NCBI GenBank assembly: GCA_001570385.1
Contig: BBYL01000012.1
Span: 124,001-188,000, forward strand
DNA length: 64,000 nucleotides
From: Microtetraspora glauca
GTDB lineage: Bacteria; Actinomycetota; Actinomycetes; Streptosporangiales; Streptosporangiaceae
Direction of reading: 5' to 3'
Shown here: one piece after another, positions 10,069-19,060 of the stretch
Numbering within the stretch: position 1 is the first letter of the stretch
How the letters are laid out: every line of letters begins with the position of its first letter
The notes under the pieces: model-generated
Database searches by the model: none
Seen by the model: the letters and a program-made list of their open reading frames with translations, nothing else
What the model was told of the DNA's origin: nothing
Position numbers and translations under genes: made by a program

Positions 10069-11178
10069 TCAGGCCATGCGGTGGCGCCCGGGGGTGCCGG
10101 TGAGCCGCACACCCTCGAACGGCATCGTCTCCGGCAGGTTCGCGCGGGCCCGGCGGGCCGACACCACGCGGGTGGCGAGCACGGCGGACAGCAGCAGCGC
10201 CGCGGTCAGCGCCGTCTCCACCATGTCGTACGGCCGGCGCGACCGGATCGGCTCGCCCTTCATGTGGGTGGCGAGCCCCGGGACATACTGCCCCGGCCAC
10301 AGCAGCGGGATGCCCACGTCGTCCGGGTTCACGGAAAGATCCACCGGGCGGATGGGCTTGCCTCCGTCGATGAAGTTCGGCCGGTTGTCCGGTGGCCGGG
10401 TCGGCTCGGTCGGAAGAGTGCCGTCCGCTGTCTCGCCGTGGAGGTTCTCGCCGTGGGCGGACTCGCTCTCCTCGCCGTCGGCGGGCTTGGCCGTCCCGCC
10501 CTCGGAGGGATCGCAGTGGGCGCCCGCGACCACCGGGAGGCAGGTGCCGCCGACGGTCTGGGCCAGCCCGTCCGTGAGATCCACCGCGCCGTTCACCGCG
10601 CCGCCGACCGCATCGCCGACCGTGCTCCCGGCCGAACCCGAGGAACCGGCGGACGATCCCGCGCCGCCGACCGCGTCGCCGAGCCCCTTGACCGTTCCGC
10701 TGAGCGTGCCGGTCACGCCGCCGACCGTGTCGCCGAGGGTGCCGGTCACGCCGCCGACCGTGTCGCCCAGGGTGCCGGTCACGCCGCCGACCGTGTCGCC
10801 CAGGGTGCCGGTCACGCCGCCGACCGTGTCGGTCACGCCGCCCACGGTCTTGCCCAGCGTGCCCGTCACGCCGCTCACCGTCTTGCCGAGCGTGCCGGTC
10901 ACGCCGTTGACGGTGCCGTTGACCGTACCGGTCACCCCGCCGACCGTGTCGTCGACCACGGCGCCGAGCCCTGAGGTGGCCCCGCCGGTCACCGCGTTCA
11001 GCGTGCCGGTCGCGCCGTGGACCACCGAGCACAGGCCGTTGGTCACGTCGGACAGCAGCCCGCCGCCGGCGCAGTCGGCCGCCTGAGCGGGCTCGGCCGC
11101 CAGCAGGGGGACTCCCACGCTGAGGGCAACCGCCAGCGCCCCCGCAGAGATCGCGGACGCATGACGTCCGACCTCCAT
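10069..11178 (-). CDS. Secreted, cell-wall-type repeat protein with C-terminal membrane helix
   Basis: I do not recognise this 369-residue protein. It begins with a signal peptide (residues 1-33, ending AEPAQA). Residues about 78-165 are an 11-residue repeat of the form VGGVTGTLGDT, at least eight copies, rich in Gly, Thr and Val. A Ser/Gly linker, an acidic stretch, and a hydrophobic helix (about residues 318-336) followed by SARRARA complete it; that end looks like a membrane anchor. Three cysteines lie before the repeat and two after. Such repeats occur in actinomycete surface proteins. The ATG has GGGGAG just upstream. A structural or adhesive role at the envelope is only a guess. Confidence 0.7.
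   Translation of the reverse strand: MEVGRHASAISAGALAVALSVGVPLLAAEPAQAADCAGGGLLSDVTNGLCSVVHGATGTLNAVTGGATSGLGAVVDDTVGGVTGTVNGTVNGVTGTLGKTVSGVTGTLGKTVGGVTDTVGGVTGTLGDTVGGVTGTLGDTVGGVTGTLGDTVGGVTGTLSGTVKGLGDAVGGAGSSAGSSGSAGSTVGDAVGGAVNGAVDLTDGLAQTVGGTCLPVVAGAHCDPSEGGTAKPADGEESESAHGENLHGETADGTLPTEPTRPPDNRPNFIDGGKPIRPVDLSVNPDDVGIPLLWPGQYVPGLATHMKGEPIRSRRPYDMVETALTAALLLSAVLATRVVSARRARANLPETMPFEGVRLTGTPGRHRMA
10684..10947 (-). repeat. Tandem 33-base coding repeats
   Basis: At least eight near-identical 33-base units (GTGCCGGTCACGCCGCCGAC core on the plus strand) encode the VGGVTGTLGDT repeats. The middle units at about 10730-10830 are almost base-identical, which suggests recent expansion and possible length variation between strains. 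Confidence 0.8.
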
Positions 11179-11554
11179 ATGCTCCCCTTCCCCAATCCCG
11201 GACTCGTCGTCATCCCACCCTCAGGGCGTGTCCGGTGCCTCACGCCCGCCATGCGCGGCCTCGCTGGCGCCTCGCCACGCCGACGCCGCATTCACGGGCG
11301 CGAGCCGCGCCCGGGATCGTGATGGGCGGCATGTGCCGAACACTCCCTACGGCTCCCACTCTTTTCCCAAGCGCCCGGATTTTTCGCCGAAAGTTGCGAT
11401 TCGGTATCGACGCGTGATACGCGAGAAGAACTCTCGTTTTTTACGGTGAGCATCCGGAGGATGCCGACGGGGCACGGAACAGCGGTCCGGGGACGGGGCA
11501 GGCCGCCGATGTCAGGGGCCTCTCACAAAGCGTGTCTCAGGAGGGTGTGCCGCC
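11179..11554. other. Intergenic region upstream of the repeat protein
   Basis: No gene is visible. The half nearest 11440 is AT-richer than its surroundings. CGAGA/TCTCG (11422-11436) followed by six T residues is a small terminator-like hairpin on the plus strand. The promoter for the minus-strand repeat protein should lie here, but no box stands out. Confidence 0.4.
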
Positions 11555-12493
11555 TCAGGAGTCGGAGACGTCGTCCAGGGCTTCGCGGATCTCCCACGGA
11601 AGGGTGAGCTTCTCGGCCTGGAGAACACCGAGCAACTGCGCGTGCGTGCGCGCGCCCACGACGGCGGACGACACGCCCGGCCGGTCGCGCACCCAGGAAA
11701 GGGCCACAGCGAGCGGCGACACGCCGAGGCCGTCGGCCGCCGTCGCCACCGACTCCACGATCCTGCGGCAGCGGTCGTCGAGGTACGGCGTGACGAACTC
11801 GGCGAAGTGCGGTGTCGCGGCGCGGGAGTCCGCCGGGATGCCGGTGCGGTACTTGCCGGTCAGCACGCCCCGCCCCAGCGGCGACCACGCCAGGAAGCCC
11901 GCGCCGACGTGCCCGGCGGCCGGGAGCAGCTCCTGCTCGGGCTCGCGGGCGAGGAGGGAGTACTCCGCCTGGGAGCAGACGATCGGCGCCCGCGACTCGC
12001 CCGAGCGCTGCCACACCGCCGCCGCGGCGAGCTGCCACCCCGCGTAGTCGCACACCCCGGCGTAGGCCGTGCGACCCGAGGAGACCGCGAGATCGACGGC
12101 GGCGAGCGTCTCCTCAAGGGGAACGTCGGGGTCGAAGGCGTGCAGCTGCCACAGGTCCACATCGTCCAGCCCCAGCCGGGACAGGGAGGCGTCCAGCGCC
12201 CGGATCAGGTGCCGCCGCGACGCGTCGCGGCCGCCGTCTGCGGTCAGCACGGCCTTGGTCGAGATCACCAGGTCGTCGCGCCGCACCACGTCCCGCATGA
12301 GCCGGCCGATCAGGAGTTCGGCGTCGCCGCCCCCGTAGACGTCGGCCGTGTCGACCAGCGTGCCGCCCGCCTCGACGAACGCGGTGAGTTGCGCGGTCGC
12401 CTCCTCGGCCCCGGTGTCGCGGGCCCAGGTCATCGTGCCGAGCCCCACCCGGGACACCGAGAGACCGCTGCGCCCGACAAGTCGCTGATCCAT
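11555..12493 (-). CDS. Aldo/keto reductase
   Basis: NADPH-dependent oxidoreductase with the AKR barrel, 312 residues. The catalytic set is visible: DTADVYGGGDAE (Asp, Tyr), STKAVL (Lys) and WQLHAFDP (His); the C-terminal SAVVGARTHAQL segment binds the cofactor phosphate. It is of the YhdN/Tas-like type that acts on small aldehydes, but the substrate is unknown. It is divergent from uppP with 44 bases between the start codons. A TAATCT box on the minus strand (12508-12503) ends 9 bases before the ATG. Confidence 0.88.
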   Translation of the reverse strand: MDQRLVGRSGLSVSRVGLGTMTWARDTGAEEATAQLTAFVEAGGTLVDTADVYGGGDAELLIGRLMRDVVRRDDLVISTKAVLTADGGRDASRRHLIRALDASLSRLGLDDVDLWQLHAFDPDVPLEETLAAVDLAVSSGRTAYAGVCDYAGWQLAAAAVWQRSGESRAPIVCSQAEYSLLAREPEQELLPAAGHVGAGFLAWSPLGRGVLTGKYRTGIPADSRAATPHFAEFVTPYLDDRCRRIVESVATAADGLGVSPLAVALSWVRDRPGVSSAVVGARTHAQLLGVLQAEKLTLPWEIREALDDVSDS

Positions 12494-12502
12494 TGTTAGG
12501 CC

Positions 12503-12508
12503 AGATTA
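12503..12508 (-). promoter_or_regulatory. -10 box TAATCT for the aldo/keto reductase
   Basis: TAATCT on the minus strand, 9 bases before ATG 12493, implies a leader of at most two or three bases. Confidence 0.35.
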
Positions 12509-12523
12509 GCGCGTCGGACAGTT

Positions 12524-12529
12524 TAGGCT
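12524..12529 (+). promoter_or_regulatory. -10 box TAGGCT, leaderless start of uppP
   Basis: TAGGCT ends 8 bases before GTG 12538. The same hexamer precedes mshC and metH. Confidence 0.5.
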
Positions 12530-12537
12530 GGCCCATC

Positions 12538-13356
12538 GTGGACTCTCTCCAGGCCATCGTGCTCGGGATCGTGCAGGGGCTCACCGAATTCCTGCCGATC
12601 TCCAGCTCCGCGCACCTGCTGATCGTGCCGAAGCTCCTGGGGTGGTCCGACCCCGGCGCGGCCTTCACCGCGGTGATCCAGTTAGGCACCATGCTGGCGG
12701 TGCTGATCTACTTCTGGCGCGACATCGTACGGATCTTCTGGACCTGGCTGCGGAGCCTGTGGACCCCCGACCTGCGCGGCCACCTGGACGCCCGGATGGG
12801 CTGGTACATCGGCCTCGGGACGATCCCCATCGGCGTCGCCGGCCTGCTGTTCAAGGACGCGATCGAGGGCCCGGCGCGCAACCTGTGGCTGAACGCGAGC
12901 ATGCTCATCGTCTTCGGCCTCCTGCTGCTCACCGCCGACCAGATGGGCAGGAAGAAGAAGGAGGTCGCCGACCTCGGCCTGCGCGACGGTCTGATCATCG
13001 GCGCCTGGCAGATGCTGCCCCTGGTCCCCGGCGCCTCCCGGTCGGGTTCCACCATGACGGGCGCCATGTTCCTCGGCTACACGCGCGAGGCCGCGGCCCG
13101 CTACTCCTTCCTCCTGTCCATCCCCGCGGTGGTCCTGTCCGGACTGTTCGAGCTGCGCCACATGGGCGACGGGGGAGGGGTGGCGCCGGTGCCGACCGCG
13201 ATCGCGACCATCGTCTCGTTCGTCGTCGGGTACGCCTCCATCGCCTGGCTGTTGCGTTACGTCGCCAAGCATTCGACCATCGTGTTCGTGGTCTACCGGG
13301 TCTTCGCGGGCACCTTCCTGCTCACGCTCCTCTCGCTGGGAGTGATCTCCTCATGA
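12538..13356 (+). CDS. uppP: Undecaprenyl-diphosphatase UppP (BacA)
   Basis: Integral membrane phosphatase that recycles undecaprenyl pyrophosphate to the monophosphate carrier for peptidoglycan and other glycans; it can confer bacitracin resistance. It has 272 residues and about eight hydrophobic segments. The two family boxes are present: GLTEFLPISSSAHL near the N-terminus (with the catalytic Glu region) and PGASRSGSTM in the middle. GTG 12538 follows a TAGGCT box with no ribosome site. Its TGA overlaps the ATG of the next gene, so the pair is coupled. Confidence 0.94.
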   Translation: MDSLQAIVLGIVQGLTEFLPISSSAHLLIVPKLLGWSDPGAAFTAVIQLGTMLAVLIYFWRDIVRIFWTWLRSLWTPDLRGHLDARMGWYIGLGTIPIGVAGLLFKDAIEGPARNLWLNASMLIVFGLLLLTADQMGRKKKEVADLGLRDGLIIGAWQMLPLVPGASRSGSTMTGAMFLGYTREAAARYSFLLSIPAVVLSGLFELRHMGDGGGVAPVPTAIATIVSFVVGYASIAWLLRYVAKHSTIVFVVYRVFAGTFLLTLLSLGVISS

Positions 13357-14060
13357 CGACCCTCCTGCTCCTGCGGCACGGCCTCACCGCGATGACGGGG
13401 CCGGTGCTCGCGGGCTGGACGCCGGGCGTCCACCTCGACGAGCGCGGGCGGCGGCAGGCGGAGGCGCTCGCCGGGCGGCTCGCCCCGCTCGACCTCGACG
13501 CCGTCGTCTCCAGCCCGCTCGAACGCTGCCAGGAGACGGCGCTCGCCGTGGCGCTGCGCCAGGAGCGGTGCAATACGGTCCAGACCGACGACCGCTTCGG
13601 GGAATGCGGCTACGGCGACTGGACCGGCCGGCCGATCGAGGAGCTGGTCCGGGAGCCGCTCTGGCAGGTCGTCCAGGCGCATCCGAGCGCCGCCGTGTTC
13701 CCCGGCGGCGAGGCGCTGGCCGACGCCCAGAGCCGGGCCGTACGCGCGGTCCGCGAGTGGAACGACCGACTGGGAGAGAAGGCGACCTACGCCGTCTGCA
13801 CCCACGGCGACGTGATCAAGGCGATCGTCGCCGACGCGCTCGGGCTGCACCTCGACCAGTTCCAGCGGATCAACGCCTATCCCGCGTCGTTGACCGTGAT
13901 CCGCTACACCCCCTTGCGCCCCTTCCTGCTCAGGCTCAACGACATCGGAGGGGACGTGGCCGATCTGATTCCTCCGAGCGAGGTTCCGGGGGAACCGGAC
14001 GGGGGAGAAAACATCACCGGGAGCGATGCCGCCGTCGGCGGCGGACCCGGGACCACGTAA
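13353..14060 (+). CDS. Histidine phosphatase family protein (MSMEG_4193-type)
   Basis: Phosphoglycerate-mutase-like phosphatase of 235 residues. The catalytic LLRHGLT (phosphohistidine) is at residues 6-12, the second active-site histidine is in CTHGDVIKA, and the acidic GECGYGDWTG lies between. It belongs to the actinobacterial MSMEG_4193 group, which is regularly followed by DUF3090 and an SCO1664-type protein, as here. The substrate is unknown. The start overlaps the uppP stop (ATGA). The tail beyond about residue 195 is acidic and probably disordered. Its TAA forms part of the next gene's -10 box. Confidence 0.88.
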   Translation: MTTLLLLRHGLTAMTGPVLAGWTPGVHLDERGRRQAEALAGRLAPLDLDAVVSSPLERCQETALAVALRQERCNTVQTDDRFGECGYGDWTGRPIEELVREPLWQVVQAHPSAAVFPGGEALADAQSRAVRAVREWNDRLGEKATYAVCTHGDVIKAIVADALGLHLDQFQRINAYPASLTVIRYTPLRPFLLRLNDIGGDVADLIPPSEVPGEPDGGENITGSDAAVGGGPGTT

Positions 14061-14063
14061 GGT
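14058..14063 (+). promoter_or_regulatory. -10 box TAAGGT overlapping a stop codon
   Basis: TAAGGT begins with the TAA stop of the upstream phosphatase gene and ends 6 bases before ATG 14070, so the DUF3090 gene can be transcribed separately and without a leader. Confidence 0.45.
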
Positions 14064-14069
14064 CGGGTT

Positions 14070-14636
14070 ATGCCGGTCTTCGACTACGATCCGCCTGACA
14101 GGTTCGTGGCCGGTGCCGTCGGGCAACCGGGAGCACGGGCCTTCTTCCTGCAGGCCCGTGGCCAGGGCAGGGTCACCACCGTCGCGCTCGAGAAGTTCCA
14201 GGTCGCCGTGCTCGCCGACCGGCTCGACGAGCTGCTCGACGAGGTGCTGCGCCGTACCGGCGGCCGTGCCCCCGTCCCGGCCGCGGCCCCGGTCGAACTC
14301 GCCGACGACGCCCCGCTCGACCTGCCGATCGACGAGGACTTCCGGGTCGGCACCATGGCGCTCGCATGGGATCCCGAGACCTCCCAGGTGATCATCGAGG
14401 CGCAGGAGGCCACGGAGGCCGAGGCCGAGGACGAGGTGTTCGACACCGACGAGCCCGAGCCCGCCGTCCTGCGGGTGCGGATCAGTCCCGCGGCGGCCCG
14501 CGCCTTCAGCCGCCGGGCACTCGACCTCGTCGCCGCCGGCCGCCCGCCGTGCCCGCTGTGCGGGCAGCCCCTGGAGCCCGAGGGGCACATCTGCGTCCGT
14601 CTCAACGGTCACCACCCCGGGGGAATGTCGGCGTGA
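14070..14636 (+). CDS. DUF3090 family protein with C-terminal zinc-ribbon-like motif
   Basis: 188-residue actinobacterial protein matching DUF3090. The N-terminal domain (VFDYDPPDRFVAGAVGQPGARAFF and LEKFQVAVLADRLDELLDEV) is followed by an acidic linker and ends with CPLCGQPLEPEGHICVRLNG, where CxxC plus H-x-C could bind zinc. Function is unknown. The fixed order phosphatase, DUF3090, SCO1664 and mshC suggests a shared but undefined role. Confidence 0.85.
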   Translation: MPVFDYDPPDRFVAGAVGQPGARAFFLQARGQGRVTTVALEKFQVAVLADRLDELLDEVLRRTGGRAPVPAAAPVELADDAPLDLPIDEDFRVGTMALAWDPETSQVIIEAQEATEAEAEDEVFDTDEPEPAVLRVRISPAAARAFSRRALDLVAAGRPPCPLCGQPLEPEGHICVRLNGHHPGGMSA

Positions 14637-14682
14637 GCGAGCGAACCAGTGAACGCGGGAGCAGGTCGGGCGGGAGGGCCGG

Positions 14683-15444
14683 ATGACAGCGGAGAGCGAT
14701 CCGGCCGTCAGCACGCAGGAGGGTGCCGGGCTGGACGACGCCACGGCGCTTCGCCTGCTGCGCGACGGCGCGCTGGAGGTGGCTGGCCGCCTGGTCGAGG
14801 CCACCAACATGACGCTCTACTGTTCGGTTCGTCTGGGTGAGCTCGTCGCCGCGTGCGTGTACAAGCCGGTCCGCGGCGAGCGGCCCTTGTGGGACTTCCC
14901 CGACGGCACACTGGCCGCCCGTGAGGTCGCGGCCTACGAGGTGGCGGCGGCCACCGGGTGGCGGATCGTCCCGCCGACGGTCTATCGCGACGGCCCGTTC
15001 GGGCCGGGGATGGTCCAGCTGTGGATCGACACCGACCCGGAGGCCGACCTCATCTCCCTGGTGCGCGGCCGGACCCCCGCGCTGCGCCGCATGGCCGTCT
15101 TCGACGCCGTCGTCAACAACGCCGACCGCAAGGGCGGGCACCTGCTGCCGCTGCCCGACGGGCACATCTACGGCGTCGACCACGGGGTCTGCTTCTCGGT
15201 TGAGGACAAGCTCCGCACCGTGCTGTGGCAGTGGCGCGGCAAGCCGCTCTCCCGCGAGGCGGTCTCCGTCCTGGTCCAGCTGGAGGGCGAGATCGACCGC
15301 GGACGCCTGGGGCGGCGCCTGCGGGAGCTCCTCACCCAGTCCGAGGTTGAGGCGACATGGGAGCGGGTCCGGCGGCTGATCGACGCCGGGACGCATCCGT
15401 ACCCGTCCGAGGACTGGCCGGCGGTTCCGTGGCCACCGATCTGA
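14683..15444 (+). CDS. SCO1664 family protein (PI3/PI4-kinase-like fold)
   Basis: 253-residue protein of the actinobacterial SCO1664 group, which is distantly related to phosphatidylinositol 3/4-kinases. Kinase-like landmarks are CVYKP (putative ATP-lysine), DFPDGTLAAREVAAYEVA (helix C region), FDAVVNNADRKGGH (catalytic loop with N-x-D-R) and GVDHGVCFSVEDKLRTVLWQW (metal-binding D and what follows). The substrate is unknown. ATG 14683 has GGGAGG 6 bases upstream. It is the third gene of the conserved phosphatase/DUF3090/SCO1664 set. Confidence 0.85.
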   Translation: MTAESDPAVSTQEGAGLDDATALRLLRDGALEVAGRLVEATNMTLYCSVRLGELVAACVYKPVRGERPLWDFPDGTLAAREVAAYEVAAATGWRIVPPTVYRDGPFGPGMVQLWIDTDPEADLISLVRGRTPALRRMAVFDAVVNNADRKGGHLLPLPDGHIYGVDHGVCFSVEDKLRTVLWQWRGKPLSREAVSVLVQLEGEIDRGRLGRRLRELLTQSEVEATWERVRRLIDAGTHPYPSEDWPAVPWPPI

Positions 15445-15523
15445 AACATCCCGGATACTTGTGCAAATCGTTTGAAACCATGCACTCTGCATGAGTCTCT
15501 ACCGATTCTGGAGGGAACGGGCA

Positions 15524-16303
15524 TTGTGTACGGTGATCGTCAGCGTGGACCCCGAGGCCCGCGTGCCGGTGGTTCTCGTGGGTGTCAGGGACGAGTTCGT
15601 GGCGCGGCAGTGGATGTCCCCGGCCCGGCACTGGCCGGACCACCCCGGCCTGATCGGCGGGCGTGACCTGCGGGCGGGCGGCACCTGGCTGGCCGTCGAT
15701 CCGGCTTCCCGGCGGGTGGCCGCCCTGTTGAACGGGCAGGGGATCGCGGCGCCGGAGGATGTCCGCCGCTCCCGGGGCGACCTTCCGCTCCGCGCCGCCG
15801 CGGCGGGAGAGCTGCCGCGGCTGGATCTCACCTCCTACGATCCCTTCCATCTCGTCGTGGGCGGCATCGACGGCGTCCGGCTGTGGAGCTGGAACGGCGA
15901 GCGGGTGTCGGAGGAGAAGCTCCCCGCGGGCGTGCACATGATCGTCAACTGCGGCTGGGAGCAGTGCGAGGACAATCCGCGCGTCTCCTGGTTTCGGCCC
16001 CGGTTCGCGGCGGCCGCACGGCCGGCGCGGATGGGCTCCGGGTCCCTCACCAGGTTCTGGGGCGAATGGCTTCCCCTGGCGTCGGGAGACGGGCTGGCCC
16101 TGGACGATCCCCGGGCCCTGGTGTTCCGGGCGACGACCGAGGACGGCCAGATCTTCGGGTCGCTCTCGATCACGCTGATCGCCCTGGCCGACGAGGGCGT
16201 CCGCTACGACTTCTGCCCGGTTCCCGGAGATCCCTCGTCCTGGCATCAGGTCGAGACGGGTGACCGGCCCCACCCGATGAAGCGTGGGAGATATGTCGGA
16301 TAA
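15524..16303 (+). CDS. NRDE (TANGO2-like) family protein
   Basis: 259-residue member of the NRDE/TANGO2 family. The N-terminal MCTVIVSVDP carries Cys at position 2, a hallmark of the family and its presumed Ntn-hydrolase-like nucleophile. That decides the start: TTG 15524, eight bases after GGAGGG at 15510-15515. The in-frame ATG at 15491 would bury the cysteine. VGVRDEFVARQW corresponds to the NRDE motif (here R-D-E). Eukaryotic TANGO2 is linked to heme and lipid handling; the bacterial function is not settled. mshC follows after 46 bases. Confidence 0.8.
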   Translation: MCTVIVSVDPEARVPVVLVGVRDEFVARQWMSPARHWPDHPGLIGGRDLRAGGTWLAVDPASRRVAALLNGQGIAAPEDVRRSRGDLPLRAAAAGELPRLDLTSYDPFHLVVGGIDGVRLWSWNGERVSEEKLPAGVHMIVNCGWEQCEDNPRVSWFRPRFAAAARPARMGSGSLTRFWGEWLPLASGDGLALDDPRALVFRATTEDGQIFGSLSITLIALADEGVRYDFCPVPGDPSSWHQVETGDRPHPMKRGRYVG

Positions 16304-16337
16304 CCGCCCGGGTGATCCGAGCTCTCCCCGGCGCGGA

Positions 16338-16343
16338 TAGGCT
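16338..16343 (+). promoter_or_regulatory. -10 box TAGGCT, leaderless start of mshC
   Basis: TAGGCT ends 6 bases before ATG 16350, with no ribosome-binding site between. Confidence 0.5.
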
Positions 16344-16349
16344 CGGTTC

Positions 16350-17561
16350 ATGCGATCGTGGTCTGCTCCGAACATCCCCAAGCTGCCCGGTTCGGGCCTC
16401 CCTCTCCGCCTGTACGACACCGCCGCTCGTGAGGTCCGTGGGACCAGGCCGCAGGGCGAGGCCAGGATGTACGTCTGCGGCATCACGCCCTATGACGCGA
16501 CCCACCTGGGGCACGCCAACACCTACCTCGCCTTCGACCTGGTGAACCGGGCGTGGCGGGACGCGGGCCACGAGGTCCACTACACCCAGAACTCCACGGA
16601 CGTCGACGATCCGCTGCTGGAACGCGCCGAGGCGACGGGTGTGGACTGGCAGGAGCTCGCCGAGCGCGAGATCGAGCTCTTCCGCACCGACATGGAGGCG
16701 CTCCGCATCGTCCCGCCCCGCGAGTACGTCGGGGTGACCGAGGTCGTCGACCAGGTCGTGGAGCTGATCGCCAGGCTCGGCGACCGGGGCGCGACCTACC
16801 GCCTCGACGACGACGTGTACTTCTCGGTGGCGGCGGCGCCCAAGTTCGGCGCGGTCTCCGGCTATTCCGAGGAGCAGATGCTGGAGCTGTTCGGCGAGCG
16901 CGGCGGCGATCCCGGCCGCGAGGGCAAGCGCCACCCGCTCGACTGGCTGCTGTGGCGCGGCCACCGTCCGGGTGAGCCGTCGTGGCCCTCCCCGTTCGGC
17001 CCGGGCCGTCCCGGCTGGCACGTCGAGTGCACGGCGATCGCGCTGGCGAACCTCGGCACCGGGTTCGACGTGGCCGGCGGCGGCTCCGACCTGATCTTCC
17101 CGCACCACGAGATGGGCGCCTGCGAGGGGCATGTGGCGACCGGCGAGTGGCCGTTCGCCCGCGCGTACGTCCACGCCGGGATGGTCGCGCTGGACGGCGA
17201 GAAGATGTCCAAGTCCAAGGGCAACCTCGTCTTCGTCTCCAAGCTGCGCCAGGTCGCCGATCCCATGGTCGTACGGCTCGCGCTGCTGGACCGGCACTAC
17301 CGGTCCGACTGGGAGTGGACCCCGGACCAGCTCGCCGAGGCCGAGGCAAGGCTGGCGCGGTGGCGGTCGGCCGTCGCCCGTCCCTCGGGTCCGGACGGGC
17401 GGGCCGTGCTCGACCAGGTCAGGGAGCGGATCGCCGCCGACCTGGACGCGCCGGGAGCGCTGCAGGCGATCGACCGGTGGGCCGCCGAGGAGGGCACCGA
17501 CACGGAGGCCCCGGCTCTGGTGAGGGACGTCGCCGACGCGCTGCTCGGGATCGCCCTGTGA
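16350..17561 (+). CDS. mshC: Cysteine--GlcN-Ins ligase MshC (mycothiol biosynthesis)
   Basis: ATP-dependent ligase that joins cysteine to glucosaminyl-inositol, the penultimate step of mycothiol, the actinomycete thiol. It is a cysteinyl-tRNA synthetase relative of 403 residues. Visible motifs are [14 protein letters not shown] (HIGH-like HLGH plus zinc Cys), the zinc ligands in WHVECTAIA and [10 protein letters not shown], and KMSKSKGN. The N-terminal [14 protein letters not shown] is MshC-specific and absent from CysS. The gene is leaderless. Presence of this gene assigns the genome to Actinobacteria. Confidence 0.96.
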   Translation: MRSWSAPNIPKLPGSGLPLRLYDTAAREVRGTRPQGEARMYVCGITPYDATHLGHANTYLAFDLVNRAWRDAGHEVHYTQNSTDVDDPLLERAEATGVDWQELAEREIELFRTDMEALRIVPPREYVGVTEVVDQVVELIARLGDRGATYRLDDDVYFSVAAAPKFGAVSGYSEEQMLELFGERGGDPGREGKRHPLDWLLWRGHRPGEPSWPSPFGPGRPGWHVECTAIALANLGTGFDVAGGGSDLIFPHHEMGACEGHVATGEWPFARAYVHAGMVALDGEKMSKSKGNLVFVSKLRQVADPMVVRLALLDRHYRSDWEWTPDQLAEAEARLARWRSAVARPSGPDGRAVLDQVRERIAADLDAPGALQAIDRWAAEEGTDTEAPALVRDVADALLGIAL

Positions 17562-17710
17562 CGACCGCGCGGGCGGAACCGCCGACAGTCAGCTGATTTT
17601 CAAGATTTTCTCAGGCCCGTCTCAACCTTGGCTGCTTCCGTGAGGAGTGCTATAGCGTTGATCGGAGACCGGGGGGCTCCGGGTGTGAGCCGGCTCAAAG
17701 GGGAGACACC

Positions 17711-19033
17711 GTGCGTGTTCGATTCCGCCGATGGGCCGGCACCGCCGCCGGTGCGACGCTAATGGGGCTGATCCTCATCGCGTGCACGCTGGGAAACGGC
17801 ACGTCCAGCCGGGCGGTCTCCACGACGGAGGTCACCGCCACCGAGGCGGCGACGACCGCGTCCACGTGGCCGGTCTTCGGGTTCACGCACACGCAGTACA
17901 CCGTGGACTACGGTCGGCAGCAGGCGCTCAGGACGGTGCACAACGCGATCGCCGAGAAGCGCGTCCTGCAGAACCAGCACATCATGGGGTTCGGCGCGCT
18001 CAACCCCGAGCCCAGTCCGGGCAAGTACGACTTCGCCAGCCTGGACGACCGGATGGAGCTGATCCGTAAGACCCGCGGCATCCCCGTCATCACGCTGTGC
18101 TGCGCGCCCGACTGGATGAAGGGCGGCTCGCCGGGCGAGACCGACTGGAACCGGATCGAGGCGGCGCCGCTCCCCGGTCACTACCAGGACTTCGCCGACC
18201 TGGCGGCCAAGGTCGCCAGGAGATACCCGGACGTCACCCACTTCATCGTGTGGAACGAGCTCAAGGGTTTCTTCGACGAGGACAAGCATCGGTGGAACTA
18301 CGAGGGTTACACCGACATGTACAACCGGGTCTACAAAGCGCTGAAGGACGTCAATCCGAAGATCGAGGTCGGCGGTCCCTATCCCGCGCTCGGCGGCTTC
18401 GACGCGCCGTCGGAGTTGCACGGCGACTGGGGCAACGTGGACCAGCGGGTGCTCGACGCCCTGCGTTACTGGATCAGGCACAACAAGGGCGCGGACTTCA
18501 TCGTCGTCGACGGGACGTCCGAGAGCGACAAGGGGCTGGTCCCCGACGAGTTCGGCGCGCTGAAGAAGTTCTCCGCCGTCAACGGGTGGCTGCGCCGGCA
18601 CACCGACCTGCCGATCTGGTGGGCGGAGTGGTACGCCGAGCCGGCCGACTCGGGCTGGCCGGAGAACAAGCGGCTCGCCGTGCACGCCGCCGCGATGATG
18701 GAGTTCGCCCGCAGCCGGACGGCCGCCGCCCTCTACTGGAGCCGCCAGGAGGAGGGCGAGGAGTGCCCTGAGGGCTGTCTGTGGACGAGTCCGCGCGCGG
18801 GTGGGGGCGGAAAGCCCACCGCGCTGCTCCGCCTCCTGCAGGAATTCGCCCGATCGTTCCCGCAGGGCACCAAGACGGTGCCGGTCGACGTCGCGCCCTC
18901 GTCCGTACTGGCGCTCGCCCAGCGGGCGCGGATCGTCGTGGTGAACACACAGGACAAAGCGGTCAAAGCCACGGTCGACGGAAAAGAGGTCGATCTGTCG
19001 CCTTATGAGGTGCGCTGGATTTCCCGCGTGTGA
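17711..19033 (+). CDS. GH39-type glycosidase, lipoprotein
   Basis: 440-residue exported glycoside hydrolase-like protein. The signal peptide ends in a lipobox LIAC, so Cys25 should be lipidated and the protein tethered outside the membrane. The rest is a (beta/alpha)8 barrel of GH39/clan-A type: FIVWNELKGF gives the acid/base E183 and WWAEWYAEP the nucleophile E306, with TLCCAPDWMKGG and GGPYPALGG as further landmarks. PslG, a GH39 protein of the Psl exopolysaccharide system, is a functional analogue by position in a glycan locus. GTG 17711 has GGGGAG 6 bases upstream. A paralogue lies at 25.5 kb. The substrate is unknown. Confidence 0.8.
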   Translation: MRVRFRRWAGTAAGATLMGLILIACTLGNGTSSRAVSTTEVTATEAATTASTWPVFGFTHTQYTVDYGRQQALRTVHNAIAEKRVLQNQHIMGFGALNPEPSPGKYDFASLDDRMELIRKTRGIPVITLCCAPDWMKGGSPGETDWNRIEAAPLPGHYQDFADLAAKVARRYPDVTHFIVWNELKGFFDEDKHRWNYEGYTDMYNRVYKALKDVNPKIEVGGPYPALGGFDAPSELHGDWGNVDQRVLDALRYWIRHNKGADFIVVDGTSESDKGLVPDEFGALKKFSAVNGWLRRHTDLPIWWAEWYAEPADSGWPENKRLAVHAAAMMEFARSRTAAALYWSRQEEGEECPEGCLWTSPRAGGGGKPTALLRLLQEFARSFPQGTKTVPVDVAPSSVLALAQRARIVVVNTQDKAVKATVDGKEVDLSPYEVRWISRV

Positions 19034-19046
19034 TAACCCGCTCAGG

Positions 19047-19052
19047 TAGCAT
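19047..19052 (+). promoter_or_regulatory. -10 box TAGCAT, leaderless start of GT2 gene 1
   Basis: TAGCAT ends 8 bases before ATG 19061 and lies in the 27-base gap after the GH39 gene. Confidence 0.45.
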
Positions 19053-19060
19053 TTTTCAGC

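Noticed and set aside
12540-13340. Link between uppP and the glycan locus as one operon
   Set aside because: uppP is coupled to the conserved phosphatase/DUF3090 block and lies over 4 kb from the first glycan gene; it serves all undecaprenyl-dependent pathways.
17580-17710. c-di-AMP (ydaO) riboswitch before the GH39 lipoprotein
   Set aside because: Such riboswitches precede many actinomycete wall hydrolases, but the 130-base leader lacks the conserved core; only a simple GAGCCGGCTC palindrome is present.
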